64,000 bases of DNA from Ruegeria atlantica (lineage in GTDB: Bacteria > Pseudomonadota > Alphaproteobacteria > Rhodobacterales > Rhodobacteraceae): contig NZ_WQBE01000004.1 in assembly GCF_013032005.1 (NCBI RefSeq), forward strand, positions 1-64,000, read 5' to 3'. The translations under genes and the position numbers were made by a program. Shown in pieces: positions 37,651 to 48,477 of the stretch. The notes under the pieces are model-generated. The model was not told the DNA's origin, made no database searches, and saw only the letters and a program-made list of their open reading frames with translations. Every line of letters starts with the position of its first letter. The first letter of the stretch is position 1.

Positions 37651-38561
37651 GAGGCGTCCTCCACCATCCACGCGCAAAGCTGGCCAAAGCTCATGCCGAA
37701 GTGCTCGGCCTGTTCCGGCACCAGCGACGTCGGTGTCATTCCGGGCTGCGTGTTGGTTTCCAACAGGAAAAGCCCGTCTGCCCCCATGCTGTCATCCCAG
37801 CGATAATCGGTGCGGCTGACACCCTTGCACCCCAACGCATCATGGGCGCGCAATGCGTAATCCAGACAACGGTCAAAAATGTCCTGCGGGATTTCGGCTG
37901 GCAGCACATGCCAAGACCCGCCCGGCTTGTATTTGGCGTCATAGTCGTACCAACCGCCATCGGTCATGATCTCGGTCACGGTCAGGGCGCGGTCGCCCAT
38001 CACGGTCACCGTCAATTCGCGACCCGCGATGTATTTCTCAACCATCACGAATTCCGGCATATCCTCAGACAGCTGCGGAGGGCCGTTCGATCCTTCATGC
38101 ACGATATAAATGCCGACGCTGGAGCCTTCGTTATTTGGCTTGGCGACATAAGGAGGTTCCATCACATGAACCTCGATCACCTCGACCTTGGGCACGATCA
38201 CGCTGGGTACTACGGGCAGACCTACGGCCTGATACACCTCTTTGCTGCGTTGCTTGTCCATCGCCAGCGCCGAAGCCAGCACGCCGGAATGCGTGTACGG
38301 AATGCGCATCCACTCCAGCAGACCCTGCACGCAACCATCCTCACCCCAGCGGCCATGCAGGGCGTTGAAAACCACATCTGGTTTGATGTCTAAAAGGCGC
38401 GCGTAAAGGTCGGGACCTGCGTCCAGCTCTACTACTTCAAAGCCTTCTCCCCGCAGGGCGGCTGCGCATTCGCGCCCAGAGCTGAGAGACACCTCGCGTT
38501 CCGCCGAGGGGCCACCCATCAATACCGCCACTTTGGGGCTTGTCCTGCTCGACTTACCCAC
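37638..38561 (-). CDS. ddl: D-alanine--D-alanine ligase
   Basis: 307 residues, ATP-grasp. Motifs are VLMGGPSAEREVSLSSGREC at the N-terminus, NALHGRWGEDG, YVAKPNNEGSSVGIYI in the ATP-binding domain, and LFLLETNTQPGMTPTSLVPE at the Mg2+/ATP site. It makes the D-Ala-D-Ala dipeptide added by MurF. The start is a GTG at 38561 with GAGG six bases upstream. It is cytosolic, and part of the murB-ddl-ftsQ-ftsA order. Confidence 0.95.
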   Translation of the reverse strand: MGKSSRTSPKVAVLMGGPSAEREVSLSSGRECAAALRGEGFEVVELDAGPDLYARLLDIKPDVVFNALHGRWGEDGCVQGLLEWMRIPYTHSGVLASALAMDKQRSKEVYQAVGLPVVPSVIVPKVEVIEVHVMEPPYVAKPNNEGSSVGIYIVHEGSNGPPQLSEDMPEFVMVEKYIAGRELTVTVMGDRALTVTEIMTDGGWYDYDAKYKPGGSWHVLPAEIPQDIFDRCLDYALRAHDALGCKGVSRTDYRWDDSMGADGLFLLETNTQPGMTPTSLVPEQAEHFGMSFGQLCAWMVEDASCDR

Positions 38562-38662
38562 TTAGCGCCTCAATGTCCCAGGACCTTATGTAGTGGTCCG
38601 TACTGCGTTATGCCTTTGATCCGTCGCCTGAATTTGCCTGTTATGGTCTGACGGTTGGGGCT

Positions 38663-39958
38663 TTATTCTTTCAGCGGATCACCAACCCGCATGATTTCCC
38701 ACTCTAGCGTGATGCCGCTTGTTTCGTAAACCTTTTTTCGCACCTCTTCGCCCAGACCTTCAAGGTCAGCAGCCGTGGCAGAGCCGGTATTGATCAGGAA
38801 ATTCGAATGCTTTGGGCTCATTTGCGCCCCGCCCCGCGATGCCCCGCGCATACCGGCATCGTCGATGACTTTCCAAGCCTTGAGGTCATGCACGTCATCA
38901 GCGCGACCCGTGGACGAAAAGCCCGCCGGGTTGCGAAAGGTCGAACCGGCACTGCGGTCTTTGGTGGGTTGGGTCTCGTCGCGCTTTTGCAATTGTGCCG
39001 CCATGCAGGTGTGCAATTCCTCGGGATCACCAGCCGGACCTACGAAGGTAGCGGAAACCAATACCGCCCCGTCGGGCAGATCGGACTGACGGTAGCGAAA
39101 GTTCAGATCCTCTGGGCTCAGGTCCAGAACCTCACCCTGTCGCGTGACGATGGTGGCCTTGCGCAGCACATCCGCTGTGTAGCAGCCATAGCATCCCGCA
39201 TTCATCCGTACCGCCCCCCCGATCGAGCCGGGAATGGTGCGCAGAAACGTCAGGTCCACACCCGCATCCGCCGCCTTGCGCGCCACATGCGCATCCAGCG
39301 CTGCCGCGCCAGCAGTGACGGTGTTGTCATCGACCGAAATACCGTTGAACCCGCGCCCAAGCCGGATCACCACCGCGCGCAACCCGCCATCCCGAACAAT
39401 CAGGTTCGAACCAACACCCATTGGGAAGACGGGAACCTCAGCTGGCAAGTCGCGCAGGAAGTGCTGAAGGTCTTCGATATCTGCAGGCTGGAATAAATAG
39501 TCCGCAGGCCCACCGACCCGAAGCCAGGTTAAATCATTCAAAGGTCGGTTTTCAGTGAGTTTGCCACGAGGCGCAGGAAGTGTTTGAACCATGGAGCTCT
39601 GGTAGTTCGATTCTATTCGCTTGTCATCTATCTGGACTAAGTTTTGCATACGCTTTGACCGCTGTCGGCTACGCAAACCTGTACTGAATCCCAAAACCAA
39701 CCCGGTTCCCAAAGGAAAGGCTGTGAACATAACGAAAAGATTATAGAAGTCTTCGGCCCGCCACCACATCGGCTCTAGCAATCCTACGTTGTCCGAAGCC
39801 AGAAACCCATAGGCACTGGACAAAACAAGAATCAACAAAAGATAGACGGGCCCACGAAAACGACCCCGTTTAACAAGATTGTGGGATGCCAGCCCGGATA
39901 AAAATACCGGAAGCGCCATCGCCAACACGACAGCGGCTACTACTTCAATTATCTCCAA
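38663..39958 (-). CDS. murB: UDP-N-acetylenolpyruvoylglucosamine reductase (MurB) in frame with an N-terminal membrane domain
   Basis: The MurB part (residues about 123-431) is complete: [23 protein letters not shown] loop [37 protein letters not shown] and [14 protein letters not shown] (catalytic Ser region). It reduces UDP-GlcNAc-enolpyruvate to UDP-MurNAc. The open frame also extends 122 codons upstream to a TTG at 39958 (GAGGA seven bases before), encoding about three hydrophobic segments resembling the upstream 110-residue protein. A conventional MurB would start at ATG 39592, whose ribosome-binding site is poor. So this is either a genuine fusion or a membrane gene that lost its stop. 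MurB itself is certain. Confidence 0.85.
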   Translation of the reverse strand: MEIIEVVAAVVLAMALPVFLSGLASHNLVKRGRFRGPVYLLLILVLSSAYGFLASDNVGLLEPMWWRAEDFYNLFVMFTAFPLGTGLVLGFSTGLRSRQRSKRMQNLVQIDDKRIESNYQSSMVQTLPAPRGKLTENRPLNDLTWLRVGGPADYLFQPADIEDLQHFLRDLPAEVPVFPMGVGSNLIVRDGGLRAVVIRLGRGFNGISVDDNTVTAGAAALDAHVARKAADAGVDLTFLRTIPGSIGGAVRMNAGCYGCYTADVLRKATIVTRQGEVLDLSPEDLNFRYRQSDLPDGAVLVSATFVGPAGDPEELHTCMAAQLQKRDETQPTKDRSAGSTFRNPAGFSSTGRADDVHDLKAWKVIDDAGMRGASRGGAQMSPKHSNFLINTGSATAADLEGLGEEVRKKVYETSGITLEWEIMRVGDPLKE

Positions 39959-40050
39959 TCCGTGTCCTCATCTGAATGTTTGGTCAAAATGGTTCAGCTG
40001 TCCTCAACCAAGCGTTTCTCTGGAGCACAGCATTTTACCCTCTTGGGTTA

Positions 40051-40383
40051 TTACACGGGCGCAATACTGGCATCAGACTTCAACTTCCTGAGCAAAATCC
40101 GGTGCAATCCACCAGTCAAAATTCCAAGGGTAAGACCTGGTACGAATTGGACGATCACGCTCGAGGTATAAGCGACTGTAAATAGCACAACGAACCCCTC
40201 GGCGCTTTGACTGGCGTACGCGCTAACAGGGGTCCAATACCACACGGCAAACGAAACAAACAAAAATATAAGAAGATAGATCGGTCCTCTGAACTTCCCT
40301 TTAACAATAAGAATGTGTGAGGCTATCCAAATCAAAAACAGGGGCAGAAAGAATGTGAGAGTGTAAAAGACGTATTCGACCAT
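40051..40383 (-). CDS. Small membrane protein, paralogue of the MurB-fused domain
   Basis: 110 residues with three hydrophobic segments (VFYTLTFFLPLFLIWIASH, IYLLIFLFVSFAVWYWTPV, FVVLFTVAYTSSVIVQFVP). The segment ASHILIVKGKFRGPIYLLI parallels [19 protein letters not shown] in the N-terminus of the next frame, so the two are tandem paralogues. It is more AT-rich than the flanking mur genes. No ribosome-binding site is clear at ATG 40383; a TTG at 40398 overlaps the previous gene. The function is unknown, but the location suggests an envelope role. Confidence 0.65.
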   Translation of the reverse strand: MVEYVFYTLTFFLPLFLIWIASHILIVKGKFRGPIYLLIFLFVSFAVWYWTPVSAYASQSAEGFVVLFTVAYTSSVIVQFVPGLTLGILTGGLHRILLRKLKSDASIAPV

Positions 40384-40384
40384 G

Positions 40385-40633
40385 TCAGTGTCCAACAAGC
40401 CGTCGCACCCAACGCCCCAGATAAATCACCGGCCAGCGCAGCACCGACATGCCTGCTGCCATTACAATCAACCCGATCCACGGTCCGTTCTGAAGCGTCA
40501 CGTATCCCAAAATCGGAATCCCCACCGCAATCAGGATATAGGCGCGTGTCCAGTGATTGTCTTTGCTGGGGATCATCGCCAACACATTCGCGGCAATTCC
40601 CCAAAGCGCGGCAAGGGCAATGGACAAGTTCAT
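40385..40633 (-). CDS. DUF2484 family membrane protein (second copy)
   Basis: 82 residues with three TM segments: NLSIALAALWGIAANVLAM, RAYILIAVGIPILGYVT and GPWIGLIVMAAGMSVLRWPV. The final basic tail (YLGRWVRRLVGH) matches the layout of the preceding DUF2484 gene, with which it shares a 4-bp ATGA overlap. DUF2484 is a short Rhodobacteraceae family found between murC and murB; no function is known. Confidence 0.7.
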   Translation of the reverse strand: MNLSIALAALWGIAANVLAMIPSKDNHWTRAYILIAVGIPILGYVTLQNGPWIGLIVMAAGMSVLRWPVIYLGRWVRRLVGH

Positions 40634-40878
40634 TCCTGAACCTCCGCACCGGTCCACCGGCGCCAATAATAACGGATAGGATTGCGGAACATGGATGCGA
40701 AAGCGGCGCAGGCCAGCAGCGAAAACACCCAGCCGTAGTCGTGACCCAGCCAGACTATCAATGCAGGCGCAGAGATGAATAACACAACTCCAGGCGGGAA
40801 CTGCAGACGCATCGGCAACATGGCCACAATCGTCGAGGCCACGACCCACAAGGCTGCAAGCATTACCGAATATGCCAT
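40630..40878 (-). CDS. DUF2484 family membrane protein (first copy)
   Basis: 82 residues. Two to three TM helices (SVMLAALWVVASTIVAML, VVLFISAPALIVWLGHDYG, WVFSLLACAAFASMF) followed by RNPIRYYWRRWTG, the conserved C-terminal motif of DUF2484. A very good ribosome-binding site (GGAGG) precedes ATG 40878. It lies 75 bp after murC. The family is specific to Rhodobacteraceae dcw clusters and has no described role. Confidence 0.78.
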   Translation of the reverse strand: MAYSVMLAALWVVASTIVAMLPMRLQFPPGVVLFISAPALIVWLGHDYGWVFSLLACAAFASMFRNPIRYYWRRWTGAEVQE

Positions 40879-40953
40879 ATGCCCCTCCGAGGACATCCCG
40901 TCTACGATTGCGACGTCACACTTTATAGTTGCAATAGGCGAGAGTCCATTGCC

Positions 40954-42363
40954 TCAGACCGCCTGTTTTTGCCGCAATCGAGCGGGCAATCCGTTGGCCC
41001 AAGCACTGATCGTACCTGCCCCCAGGCAGACGACCATATCTCCGGGACGCGCCTGTTCGCGAACCAGACGTTCAAGATCGCCTTCGTCCAGCAATGCGCG
41101 GGCGTGTCGATGGCCGTGGCGGATCAGGCCCTGCACAAGATCATCGCGGGATGCGCCCTTGATCGGGTCCTCTCCGGCGGCAAATATGTCAGCGATGGCA
41201 ACGACATCGGCGTCGTTGAAACACGTGCAGAAATCATCAAACAGGTTGGACAGGCGGGAATACCGGTGCGGCTGGTGCACGGCGATGACCCGTCCCTCGG
41301 TCGCCTGACGGGCAGCTTTCAGCACAGCAGCAATTTCCACAGGGTGATGGCCGTAATCGTCAATGATGGTGACCTCATCAACCTCACCCACCTTGGTAAA
41401 GCGGCGGTTCACGCCACCGAAATTGGCCAGCGCATCACGAATTTCCGAGGTCTTCATGCCTAGGTGCCGGGCCACTGCCGCCGCAGACAAGGCGTTTGAG
41501 ACGTTGTGATCACCGGGCATCGGCAAGGTACAGCCTTCGATCACCGTGTCTTCGTATTGCAGGTGGATGTCGAAATGCGCGATGCCGCCTTTGTAAGTCA
41601 GGTTAACTGCACGTACATCGGCCTGCGCATTGAAACCATAGGTCCGCACGCGCCGGTCAGTGATGCGGCCAACCAGCGTCTGCACCTCGGCATGATCGGT
41701 GCAGCACACGGCCAGACCGTAGAAAGGCAAGTTCGACACGAACTCGTAGAAACCGTCGCGCAATTTGTCGAAGTCGCCCCAGTGTTCCATATGCTCGGGG
41801 TCGATATTGGTAACAATGGCAATGGTCGCAGGTAGACGATTGAACGAGCCGTCGGATTCGTCGGCCTCGACCACCATCCATTCGCCCTGTCCCATCCGCG
41901 CGTTGGAGCCATAGGCGTGGATGATCCCACCATTGATCACCGTCGGGTCGAAATCACCGGCCACCATCAACTCGGCCATCATGGTGGTGGTGGTTGTTTT
42001 GCCGTGGGTTCCGGCAATCGCGATGTTGGACTTCAGGCGCATCAATTCGGCCAGCATGTCAGCCCGGCGTACAACCGGCAGTCCGCGCGCGCGGGCACCG
42101 TCCAATTCCGGGTTGCCCGGTTTGATCGCGGTCGACACCACTACTACGGCGGCGTTTTCCAGGTTCTCGGCGCGTTGGCCGACAAAAATCTCGCCCCCCA
42201 AGCTGGCCAGACGGTCAGTGATTTTCGAGGCCTTCAGGTCCGACCCCTGCACCCGGTAGCCAAGGTTCAGCAGCACCTCGGCAATGCCCGACATCCCGAT
42301 CCCGCCGATCCCTACGAAATGGATCGGCCCTACATCTTGCGGCAGTTTGGTTGCAGGATTCAT
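40954..42363 (-). CDS. murC: UDP-N-acetylmuramate--L-alanine ligase
   Basis: 469 residues, typical. [20 protein letters not shown] is the N-terminal UDP-binding Rossmann motif, [17 protein letters not shown] is the ATP loop, and [18 protein letters not shown] is the C-terminal domain motif. It adds L-Ala to UDP-MurNAc in the cytosol. Its ATG overlaps the murG stop by 4 bp (ATGA), so translation is probably coupled. Confidence 0.97.
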   Translation of the reverse strand: MNPATKLPQDVGPIHFVGIGGIGMSGIAEVLLNLGYRVQGSDLKASKITDRLASLGGEIFVGQRAENLENAAVVVVSTAIKPGNPELDGARARGLPVVRRADMLAELMRLKSNIAIAGTHGKTTTTTMMAELMVAGDFDPTVINGGIIHAYGSNARMGQGEWMVVEADESDGSFNRLPATIAIVTNIDPEHMEHWGDFDKLRDGFYEFVSNLPFYGLAVCCTDHAEVQTLVGRITDRRVRTYGFNAQADVRAVNLTYKGGIAHFDIHLQYEDTVIEGCTLPMPGDHNVSNALSAAAVARHLGMKTSEIRDALANFGGVNRRFTKVGEVDEVTIIDDYGHHPVEIAAVLKAARQATEGRVIAVHQPHRYSRLSNLFDDFCTCFNDADVVAIADIFAAGEDPIKGASRDDLVQGLIRHGHRHARALLDEGDLERLVREQARPGDMVVCLGAGTISAWANGLPARLRQKQAV

Positions 42364-43457
42364 GCGGTCTCCTTCTGCGCCAGTTGCTCGACAAGGGCCG
42401 TCAGACGCTCGGTTGCGTCCGGAGCTCCGGTCGAAAGGGCGGCATGGGCCATTTTTTGCGCGGCTTCAGGGTTAGTCAGAACTGCGGTGATTTGCTCGGT
42501 CAGCGAGGAAACGTCAAGGGCGTTTTCAGGAATCATGATCGCCCCACCCGCCTGTACCAGCCCGCGTGCATTGGCGGTCTGGTGGTCGCCAGCGGCAGCC
42601 GCAAACGGGATCAGGATCGAGGGTCGCCCGATGACCGAAATATCGGCAACGCTTGACGCCCCCGAGCGCGAGATAACCAACTGTGCATCCGACATGCGGC
42701 GGGGAACGTCGTGAAAAAACGGTTTGACCTCGGCACGGATGCCATGGTCGGCGTAGAACGCCGTGACCCGTTCGCCATCTTCGTCACGTGCCTGATGGGC
42801 AACGCGGATATGGCCGCGCAGCAATTCGGGCAAAGCTGCAATCGCGCCGGGCACCACATCGCTGAGGATGCGCGCGCCCTGCGATCCCCCCATCACCAGG
42901 ATCGACATCGGGTAATCTCCGGGCGGAATGTAACCCGCCGCCGCGCGTTCAAGAACGGCGGCCCGAACCGGATTGCCAGTATGGATGCCCTTTGCCCCCT
43001 CGGGCAGGTCCGTGGGCCAAATACCGCAAGCTACCTGAGACACACGGGTCGCAAACAGCTGGTTTACCCGTCCCAGAATACCGTTCTGTTCATGGATCAT
43101 GCGCGGGATTTTCAACATCGTCGCCGCGCCGAGCGCCGGGATCGAAGGATAACCGCCAAATCCCACAACCACATCCGGCCGGTCGCGCATCATCTGCAAT
43201 GACATGCTGGTCACGCCACCCGCAATCTTGGGTCCGACCAGCGCCTTTGCGGCCAAACCACCACGCGCGAAAGTGGCCGAGGACGCCTCGACAATTTCGG
43301 TCGAGTGCGGGAAGCCACTGGTATACCGTGCGCCGCGCGTATCGGTAGACAGGCGCACGCGCCAACCTTTTTGCAGCATCGCCTCGGCCAGCGCTTGTGC
43401 CGGGAACATGTGCCCCCCGGTGCCGCCAGCTGCAATCAGAAGGTAGGGTTTGTTCAT
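42360..43457 (-). CDS. murG: UDP-GlcNAc:lipid I N-acetylglucosaminyltransferase
   Basis: 365 residues, GT-B fold. [20 protein letters not shown] is the first G-loop, [15 protein letters not shown] the acceptor region, and [14 protein letters not shown] with [20 protein letters not shown] the donor UDP-GlcNAc site. It makes lipid II on the inner face of the membrane. Start ATG 43457 overlaps the ftsW stop by one base (TAATG). Confidence 0.97.
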   Translation of the reverse strand: MNKPYLLIAAGGTGGHMFPAQALAEAMLQKGWRVRLSTDTRGARYTSGFPHSTEIVEASSATFARGGLAAKALVGPKIAGGVTSMSLQMMRDRPDVVVGFGGYPSIPALGAATMLKIPRMIHEQNGILGRVNQLFATRVSQVACGIWPTDLPEGAKGIHTGNPVRAAVLERAAAGYIPPGDYPMSILVMGGSQGARILSDVVPGAIAALPELLRGHIRVAHQARDEDGERVTAFYADHGIRAEVKPFFHDVPRRMSDAQLVISRSGASSVADISVIGRPSILIPFAAAAGDHQTANARGLVQAGGAIMIPENALDVSSLTEQITAVLTNPEAAQKMAHAALSTGAPDATERLTALVEQLAQKETA

Positions 43458-44620
43458 TAACCTCGTCCGCGCAGAATATCGCCAAGCTCGCCCTGTGGGC
43501 GGGTGCGGGTGAAGGCTAACAACATGCCAACCGCGATGCCGCCCGCAATCAGGGATGAACCACCATAACTGACAAACGGCAGCGTCATGCCCTTGGCGGG
43601 CAACAGCCGCACCGCAACGCCCATATTGATCATCGCCTGCACGCCGAACATGCAGGCCAGACCGGTGCCTGCCAAACGGATGAACATGTCCCGCTCGCGC
43701 ATCAACCGCAGCAGCGAGCGTACAACGATGATCGAATAGAGCGCGATGATGATCAGCACCAGGATCAGGCCGTATTCCTCAGCCGCGACAGCGATGATAA
43801 AATCGGTATGCGCATCGGGCAGCGACCATTTCACCTGCCCCTCGCCCACGCCAACACCGAACAATCCACCTTCGCGAATGGCGTTGGTAGCATAGCCCAG
43901 CTGCGTGGTCGGATCGACCTCTTGGTTCAGGAACCCGTCGATGCGGCGGGCAAAGTGTTCCGAGTTCGAATAGGCCAGCATACCGCCCAGCACGACCGCC
44001 CCGGCCATACCCAGCAGAAGCAGCATAGGTGCCCCTGCCACAAAATACATCACGCCCCAGCCAAACAGGATCAGACAGGCTTGACCGAAATCAGGTTGCA
44101 ACACCAGCATGCCAACGATGGCCATGCACAGCGCAAAGGACCACAACCGCCCCGGAGGACCGTTGATTTCCTGCGACGCGGCCAGCAACCACGCTGCCAC
44201 GACAATAAAGCCGGGCTTTAGAAACTCGGATGGCTGCATCGAGGCAAAGCCCAGCGAATACCAACGCACCGCCCCCTTGCCGAAATCGGTGCCAAAGACC
44301 GGCAGAAACGCCAGCGCCACAAACGACGCAAGAAAGCCCAGCACTGCCAGACGCCGCACCAGTGTCGGGGACATCATCGAGGTCAGCAGCATCGCAACCA
44401 GGGCCAGCCCGCCGAAGATCGCCTGCCGTTCGACATAGTGGAACGGGTCAAACCCGTTGCGCCCGGCCAACGGCGGCGACGAGGCCAGCCCCAGCAACAG
44501 CCCAATGACAAACAGGATCAGCACACAGGACATGGTCCAGCGATCAATCGTCCGCCACCACTTTGGTAGAATCGGTTCTCCGCGCTGGTCCTGGACCGCG
44601 CCATACACCATCTCAGTCAT
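43457..44620 (-). CDS. ftsW: Septal peptidoglycan glycosyltransferase FtsW
   Basis: 387 residues with about ten hydrophobic segments of the SEDS family. [16 protein letters not shown], the conserved [20 protein letters not shown] and [18 protein letters not shown] (catalytic Asp region) are present, as is [13 protein letters not shown] near the C-terminus. With FtsI it polymerises lipid II at the septum. It is the first gene after the three-gene interruption of the dcw cluster, so it must have a promoter of its own or read-through from 44621-45170. Confidence 0.95.
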   Translation of the reverse strand: MTEMVYGAVQDQRGEPILPKWWRTIDRWTMSCVLILFVIGLLLGLASSPPLAGRNGFDPFHYVERQAIFGGLALVAMLLTSMMSPTLVRRLAVLGFLASFVALAFLPVFGTDFGKGAVRWYSLGFASMQPSEFLKPGFIVVAAWLLAASQEINGPPGRLWSFALCMAIVGMLVLQPDFGQACLILFGWGVMYFVAGAPMLLLLGMAGAVVLGGMLAYSNSEHFARRIDGFLNQEVDPTTQLGYATNAIREGGLFGVGVGEGQVKWSLPDAHTDFIIAVAAEEYGLILVLIIIALYSIIVVRSLLRLMRERDMFIRLAGTGLACMFGVQAMINMGVAVRLLPAKGMTLPFVSYGGSSLIAGGIAVGMLLAFTRTRPQGELGDILRGRG

Positions 44621-44834
44621 GAGATACCGCCACTTACTGCCTCGTTCATGTCCCTTTTTCGGGATCTGATTGAGAGTCTACAGACATTTTTGCGTTTGGG
44701 CTAGCGGAATGAGCGGGTATGCGGAAAACGGCCCGTCAGTGGCGGTGACCTCAGCAATTGGACAAACGGCCCCAATCCCATCGCGGTGTCAAGGGGGCTG
44801 AATAATGCCCGCGCAGGACAGCGCAGAATTTACT

Positions 44835-45170
44835 TCACTCTTTAATTGGATACCGATCCGGTTCTTCAAACACGTCGATCACACGGGTCCCGGCCTTGAT
44901 CTGCCCGCCGTGTTCCACCCCGGCCGGAATCGAATAGCTGTCACCGGGACGGTAGGTTTTGGTAACTCCTCCGATAGTCAGCTCGACCTCACCTTCGATG
45001 ACAGTTCCCCATTGGGCCCCATGTGAATGCAATGGAAGCTCCATATCCTGAAGAAACGTAAAAAACGCCGCGAGGCCGGCGTCAGATCTTATGACCGCCG
45101 TCTGCACGACATCCTCGGGGAAAGGCACATCCAATTTGGGGAATGCAGTAATAAAGTCCGGAAATCGCAT
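44835..45170 (-). CDS. Cupin domain-containing protein
   Basis: 111 residues forming one cupin barrel. ELPLHSHGAQWGTVIEGEVE supplies the His/Glu metal ligands of motif 1 and GDSYSIPAGVEHGGQIKAG is motif 2 with His. Such proteins are small enzymes or ligand-binding proteins; the substrate is unknown. It is on the same strand as the dcw genes but is not a cell-wall gene, and is one of three genes lying between murD and ftsW. Confidence 0.85.
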   Translation of the reverse strand: MRFPDFITAFPKLDVPFPEDVVQTAVIRSDAGLAAFFTFLQDMELPLHSHGAQWGTVIEGEVELTIGGVTKTYRPGDSYSIPAGVEHGGQIKAGTRVIDVFEEPDRYPIKE

Positions 45171-45352
45171 CGATTTATCCTTTTTTGAAAACGCGCGTCA
45201 AAAGGGCAGCATGTCAGCGCGTTGGGCAGCTTGCAATCTGTATTTCTACTGACCAAAACGCCTCACGATGCAATGACCCATGAAGTCTTTTGCAGTGCGC
45301 TGAAACCGCTCTGGCTCTTGCCTTCCTTCCAATTCCACGCCATGCGCAGCCC

Positions 45353-46531
45353 ATGACATATGACACGATCATCCTCGGGGCCGGTGCAGCCGGTATGATG
45401 TGCGCGATCCATTGCGGTGGGCGCGTTTTGGTGATCGATCATGCCAAAGCGGCCGGAGAGAAAATTCGCATCTCAGGTGGCGGGCGTTGCAATTTCACCA
45501 ACATGTACGCCGGGCCGGGCAACTTCCTGTCGCAAAACCCGCATTTCTGCAAGTCGGCCTTGGCGCGATACACGCAATGGGATTTCGTTGATCTGGTCGG
45601 GCGCCACGGCATCGCGTGGCATGAAAAAACCCTTGGCCAATTGTTCTGCGACGGGTCCTCGAAACAGATCATTCAGATGCTGTTGACCGAGATGGAGCGC
45701 GCCGGGGCCAATCTGTGGGTGCGTACCGAGTTGAAAGATTTGCGCAAGATCGAGGCCGGTTTCGCGCTGGAGGTCGACCGCGAAGGGCAGCGCCTCAGCC
45801 TGACTTGCACCAATCTGGTTCTGGCAACGGGCGGTAAGTCGATCCCCAAGATGGGTGCAACCGGCTTGGCCTATGATATCGCCCGCCAGTTCGGTCTGCG
45901 GATCACCGACACACGCGCAGCATTGGTGCCGTTCACCTTCTCGGACGGGAAATTCAAGGACCTTTCCGGCGTGTCCCTGCCCGCACGCCTGTCAAACGAG
46001 CGCACCAGCTTTGACGAGGCGCTGCTGTTCACCCATCGCGGCCTCAGCGGGCCATCGGTGCTGCAATTGTCTTCTTATTGGCGCGAGGGTGAGGCGATCC
46101 GGGTCAACCTGATACCCGATCTTCCCCTTTTCGACCTGCTGCGCGATCAGCGGCAGAGCGGGGGCCGCAAGGCCCTGACCACCGAACTTGCCCGCCACTT
46201 GCCTACACGGCTGGTGGAGTACCTAAGCCAGCATATTCCGATGCAGGGCAACCTGGCCGACCAATCCGACGCGGCACTGACCGATTTGATTACGGCCCTG
46301 TCCAATTGGCCACTGACCCCTTCTGGCACCGAAGGTTATCGCACCGCCGAGGTCACTCTGGGCGGGATCGATACTGATGATCTGTCGTCAAAAACGATGG
46401 AGGCCAGGGATGTCCCCGGCCTCTATGCGATTGGCGAAGCGGTGGATGTCACCGGTTGGCTGGGCGGCTACAACTTCCAATGGGCGTGGTCCTCGGGTCA
46501 CGCTGCTGGAGATGCAATCGCAACCCGTTAG
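45353..46531 (+). CDS. NAD(P)/FAD-dependent oxidoreductase (HI0933/BaiN family)
   Basis: 392 residues. The FAD-binding ILGAGAAGMMCAIHCGG is at the N-terminus, then ISGGGRCNFTNMYAGPGNFL, LVLATGGKSIPKMGATGLAY and the C-terminal GLYAIGEAVDVTGWLGGYNF, all hallmarks of the HI0933 flavoprotein group. The reaction is uncertain (a bile-acid reductase, BaiN, is one described member). No ribosome-binding site is visible before ATG 45353. It runs against the dcw strand, and its stop overlaps the convergent lipoprotein stop by 4 bp. Confidence 0.88.
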   Translation: MTYDTIILGAGAAGMMCAIHCGGRVLVIDHAKAAGEKIRISGGGRCNFTNMYAGPGNFLSQNPHFCKSALARYTQWDFVDLVGRHGIAWHEKTLGQLFCDGSSKQIIQMLLTEMERAGANLWVRTELKDLRKIEAGFALEVDREGQRLSLTCTNLVLATGGKSIPKMGATGLAYDIARQFGLRITDTRAALVPFTFSDGKFKDLSGVSLPARLSNERTSFDEALLFTHRGLSGPSVLQLSSYWREGEAIRVNLIPDLPLFDLLRDQRQSGGRKALTTELARHLPTRLVEYLSQHIPMQGNLADQSDAALTDLITALSNWPLTPSGTEGYRTAEVTLGGIDTDDLSSKTMEARDVPGLYAIGEAVDVTGWLGGYNFQWAWSSGHAAGDAIATR

Positions 46532-46902
46532 CCGACGACGTTATAGCCACGTCCGCGCATACAGTTGCGCACGATGACTTCTTTATTCTGGTTCTTGTTG
46601 ATCACGTCCGCACCGGCACCGACCAGAGCGCCAGCGACCGCTGCACGACCCAGATTGTCGCTGCTGTCCTGAACGATCCCGGTAACCGCAGCCGCACCTG
46701 CCGCGCCGATTGCGGCGTTCCCGGCGGTGGAGCCATCAACGCTGGCTTGCGATGCAGCCAGCTGTTGGCATTGCTGCAGATCCACGTTGTAGTTCGGGCC
46801 AATCGGGCCATCGACAATCGGCTGATAATTGGCACCAACATTCGTGCAGGCACCAGCCACCAAAACGGCGGGTAGGATCAGAGAAAACTTACGGTATGGC
46901 AT
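46528..46902 (-). CDS. Glycine-zipper lipoprotein
   Basis: 124 residues. ILPAVLVAGACTNVGA is a lipoprotein signal with mature Cys at about residue 18. A Gly/Ala-rich segment (AGNAAIGAAGAAAVTGI, AAVAGALVGAGADVI) is a glycine-zipper, seen in small outer-membrane proteins. The C-terminus has CMRGRGYNVVG. ATG 46902 is chosen because GAGG lies 8 bases upstream; ATG 46908 is too close to it. Part of the insertion between murD and ftsW. Confidence 0.8.
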   Translation of the reverse strand: MPYRKFSLILPAVLVAGACTNVGANYQPIVDGPIGPNYNVDLQQCQQLAASQASVDGSTAGNAAIGAAGAAAVTGIVQDSSDNLGRAAVAGALVGAGADVINKNQNKEVIVRNCMRGRGYNVVG

Positions 46903-47007
46903 AGTCATTACCTCGTGTTGAATTTGCCCGGAGCCAAACGTAATTGTCACGGCGCGTCAAGCTGATAGCACTGTAGCTTGGCCCAACTGGCGGTCTATTG
47001 CAAATGA

Positions 47008-48408
47008 CTATCCCGCCAACCGCTGCCGAACCTGTTCAGCGAAGTCCTCTCCGCGCTGTTCAAAATTGTCATACTGATCGAAACTTGCCGCTGCAGGGGC
47101 CAGCAGCACCGTCTCTCCCGGTAGCGCATCTGACATGGCCTGCGCTACGGCTTCCGCCATTGTGGTGCAGACCTGCGCCTCGGCTTCAAGTTGAAGCGCG
47201 AAATTGGCAGCTTCGCGCCCGATCACATAAGCCTTGAGCACTTGATCCGCCGCGCCGTTCAACGCTGAAAGACCACCCTCTTTTTCCAGCCCCCCACAAA
47301 TCCACCGGATCTTTTTAAACGCGCTCAACGCCTTCAGCGCGCTGTCTACATTAGTGGCCTTGGAATCGTTCACATAGGTCACGCCGTCCACTTCGGCGAT
47401 AATCTGGCTGCGATGCGGCAAGCCGGGATAGCTGTGCAGCGCATCCTCAATTACGCGCGGCGCCAGCCCCAACGCGCGGCAGGCAGCATAGGCGGCACAA
47501 GCGTTCTGATGGTTATGAACGCCGGGCAGGCCCTTGATCTGACGCAGGTCGATTGACCCAGCCTGCCGCCCCTTGCGGTACTCCGACAAGAACCCCTTGC
47601 GTGCAAAGACCTGCCACCCCGGCCCGGTCAGTTTGCGCGCCACCGAGACACGGATGACCCGGTCGTCAGTCGGCCCTTCGGACAGCTGGCCCGCCAGAAA
47701 CGCGCCTTCGTTTTCATCCACACCGATCACTGCGCGATCCGGTCCGCCCTCGGCAAATAACCGGCGTTTGGCTGCGAAATAGCCCCCCATCCCGCCATGC
47801 CTGTCCAGATGATCCGGAGACAGATTGGTGAACACTGCCACATCCGGCGTCAGAGCGCGGGCCAGATCGGTCTGATAGCTGGACAACTCCAACACAACCA
47901 CCGACCCGTCTCCACCCGGATCAATATCCAGCACCCCGCGCCCAATATTCCCTGCCAGCTGTGCCTCACGCCCGGCTTCGGTCAGGATGTGATGAATCAA
48001 TGCAGCGGTGGTTGATTTCCCATTCGACCCGGTCACCGCAATAACGCGAGGCGGAGTGTCATAGTTGTTCCATTCCGGCCCGGCAAAGGATCGGAAGAAC
48101 AGCCCAATATCGTTGTCCACCGGCACTCCGGCGTCCAGCGCAGCAGCCACAACCGGGTTCGGTTCGGGATAGAGATGCGGAATTCCCGGCGACACGATCA
48201 GCGACGCGATGTCGTCAAACGCCCCGTGGCGGTGCAAATCGGCGCAAGTGAAACCTTCTGCCTCGGCTGTTTCGCGAGCGGCGGGATTGTCATCCCAACA
48301 GACAGGCTCGACCTTACCTGCCCGCAATGCACGGGCCGTGGCCAGACCCGATCGGCCAAGCCCCAGAACCGCAACCTTTTGCCCTGAAAACCCTTTGACC
48401 GGGATCAT
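47008..48408 (-). CDS. murD: UDP-N-acetylmuramoyl-L-alanine--D-glutamate ligase
   Basis: 466 residues. [18 protein letters not shown] is the N-terminal domain, [20 protein letters not shown] the ATP loop, [20 protein letters not shown] the central motif, and [20 protein letters not shown] with [10 protein letters not shown] the C-terminal domain. It adds D-Glu to UDP-MurNAc-L-Ala. ATG 48408 has AAGG at good distance; a GTG three codons earlier is possible. Confidence 0.96.
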   Translation of the reverse strand: MIPVKGFSGQKVAVLGLGRSGLATARALRAGKVEPVCWDDNPAARETAEAEGFTCADLHRHGAFDDIASLIVSPGIPHLYPEPNPVVAAALDAGVPVDNDIGLFFRSFAGPEWNNYDTPPRVIAVTGSNGKSTTAALIHHILTEAGREAQLAGNIGRGVLDIDPGGDGSVVVLELSSYQTDLARALTPDVAVFTNLSPDHLDRHGGMGGYFAAKRRLFAEGGPDRAVIGVDENEGAFLAGQLSEGPTDDRVIRVSVARKLTGPGWQVFARKGFLSEYRKGRQAGSIDLRQIKGLPGVHNHQNACAAYAACRALGLAPRVIEDALHSYPGLPHRSQIIAEVDGVTYVNDSKATNVDSALKALSAFKKIRWICGGLEKEGGLSALNGAADQVLKAYVIGREAANFALQLEAEAQVCTTMAEAVAQAMSDALPGETVLLAPAAASFDQYDNFEQRGEDFAEQVRQRLAG

Positions 48409-48477
48409 GCCGCCCACCTTCTTCTGACGTCCAATTGGCCGTCACACTGCGCAGAAGAAAACTCTATTGGCAAGGGC

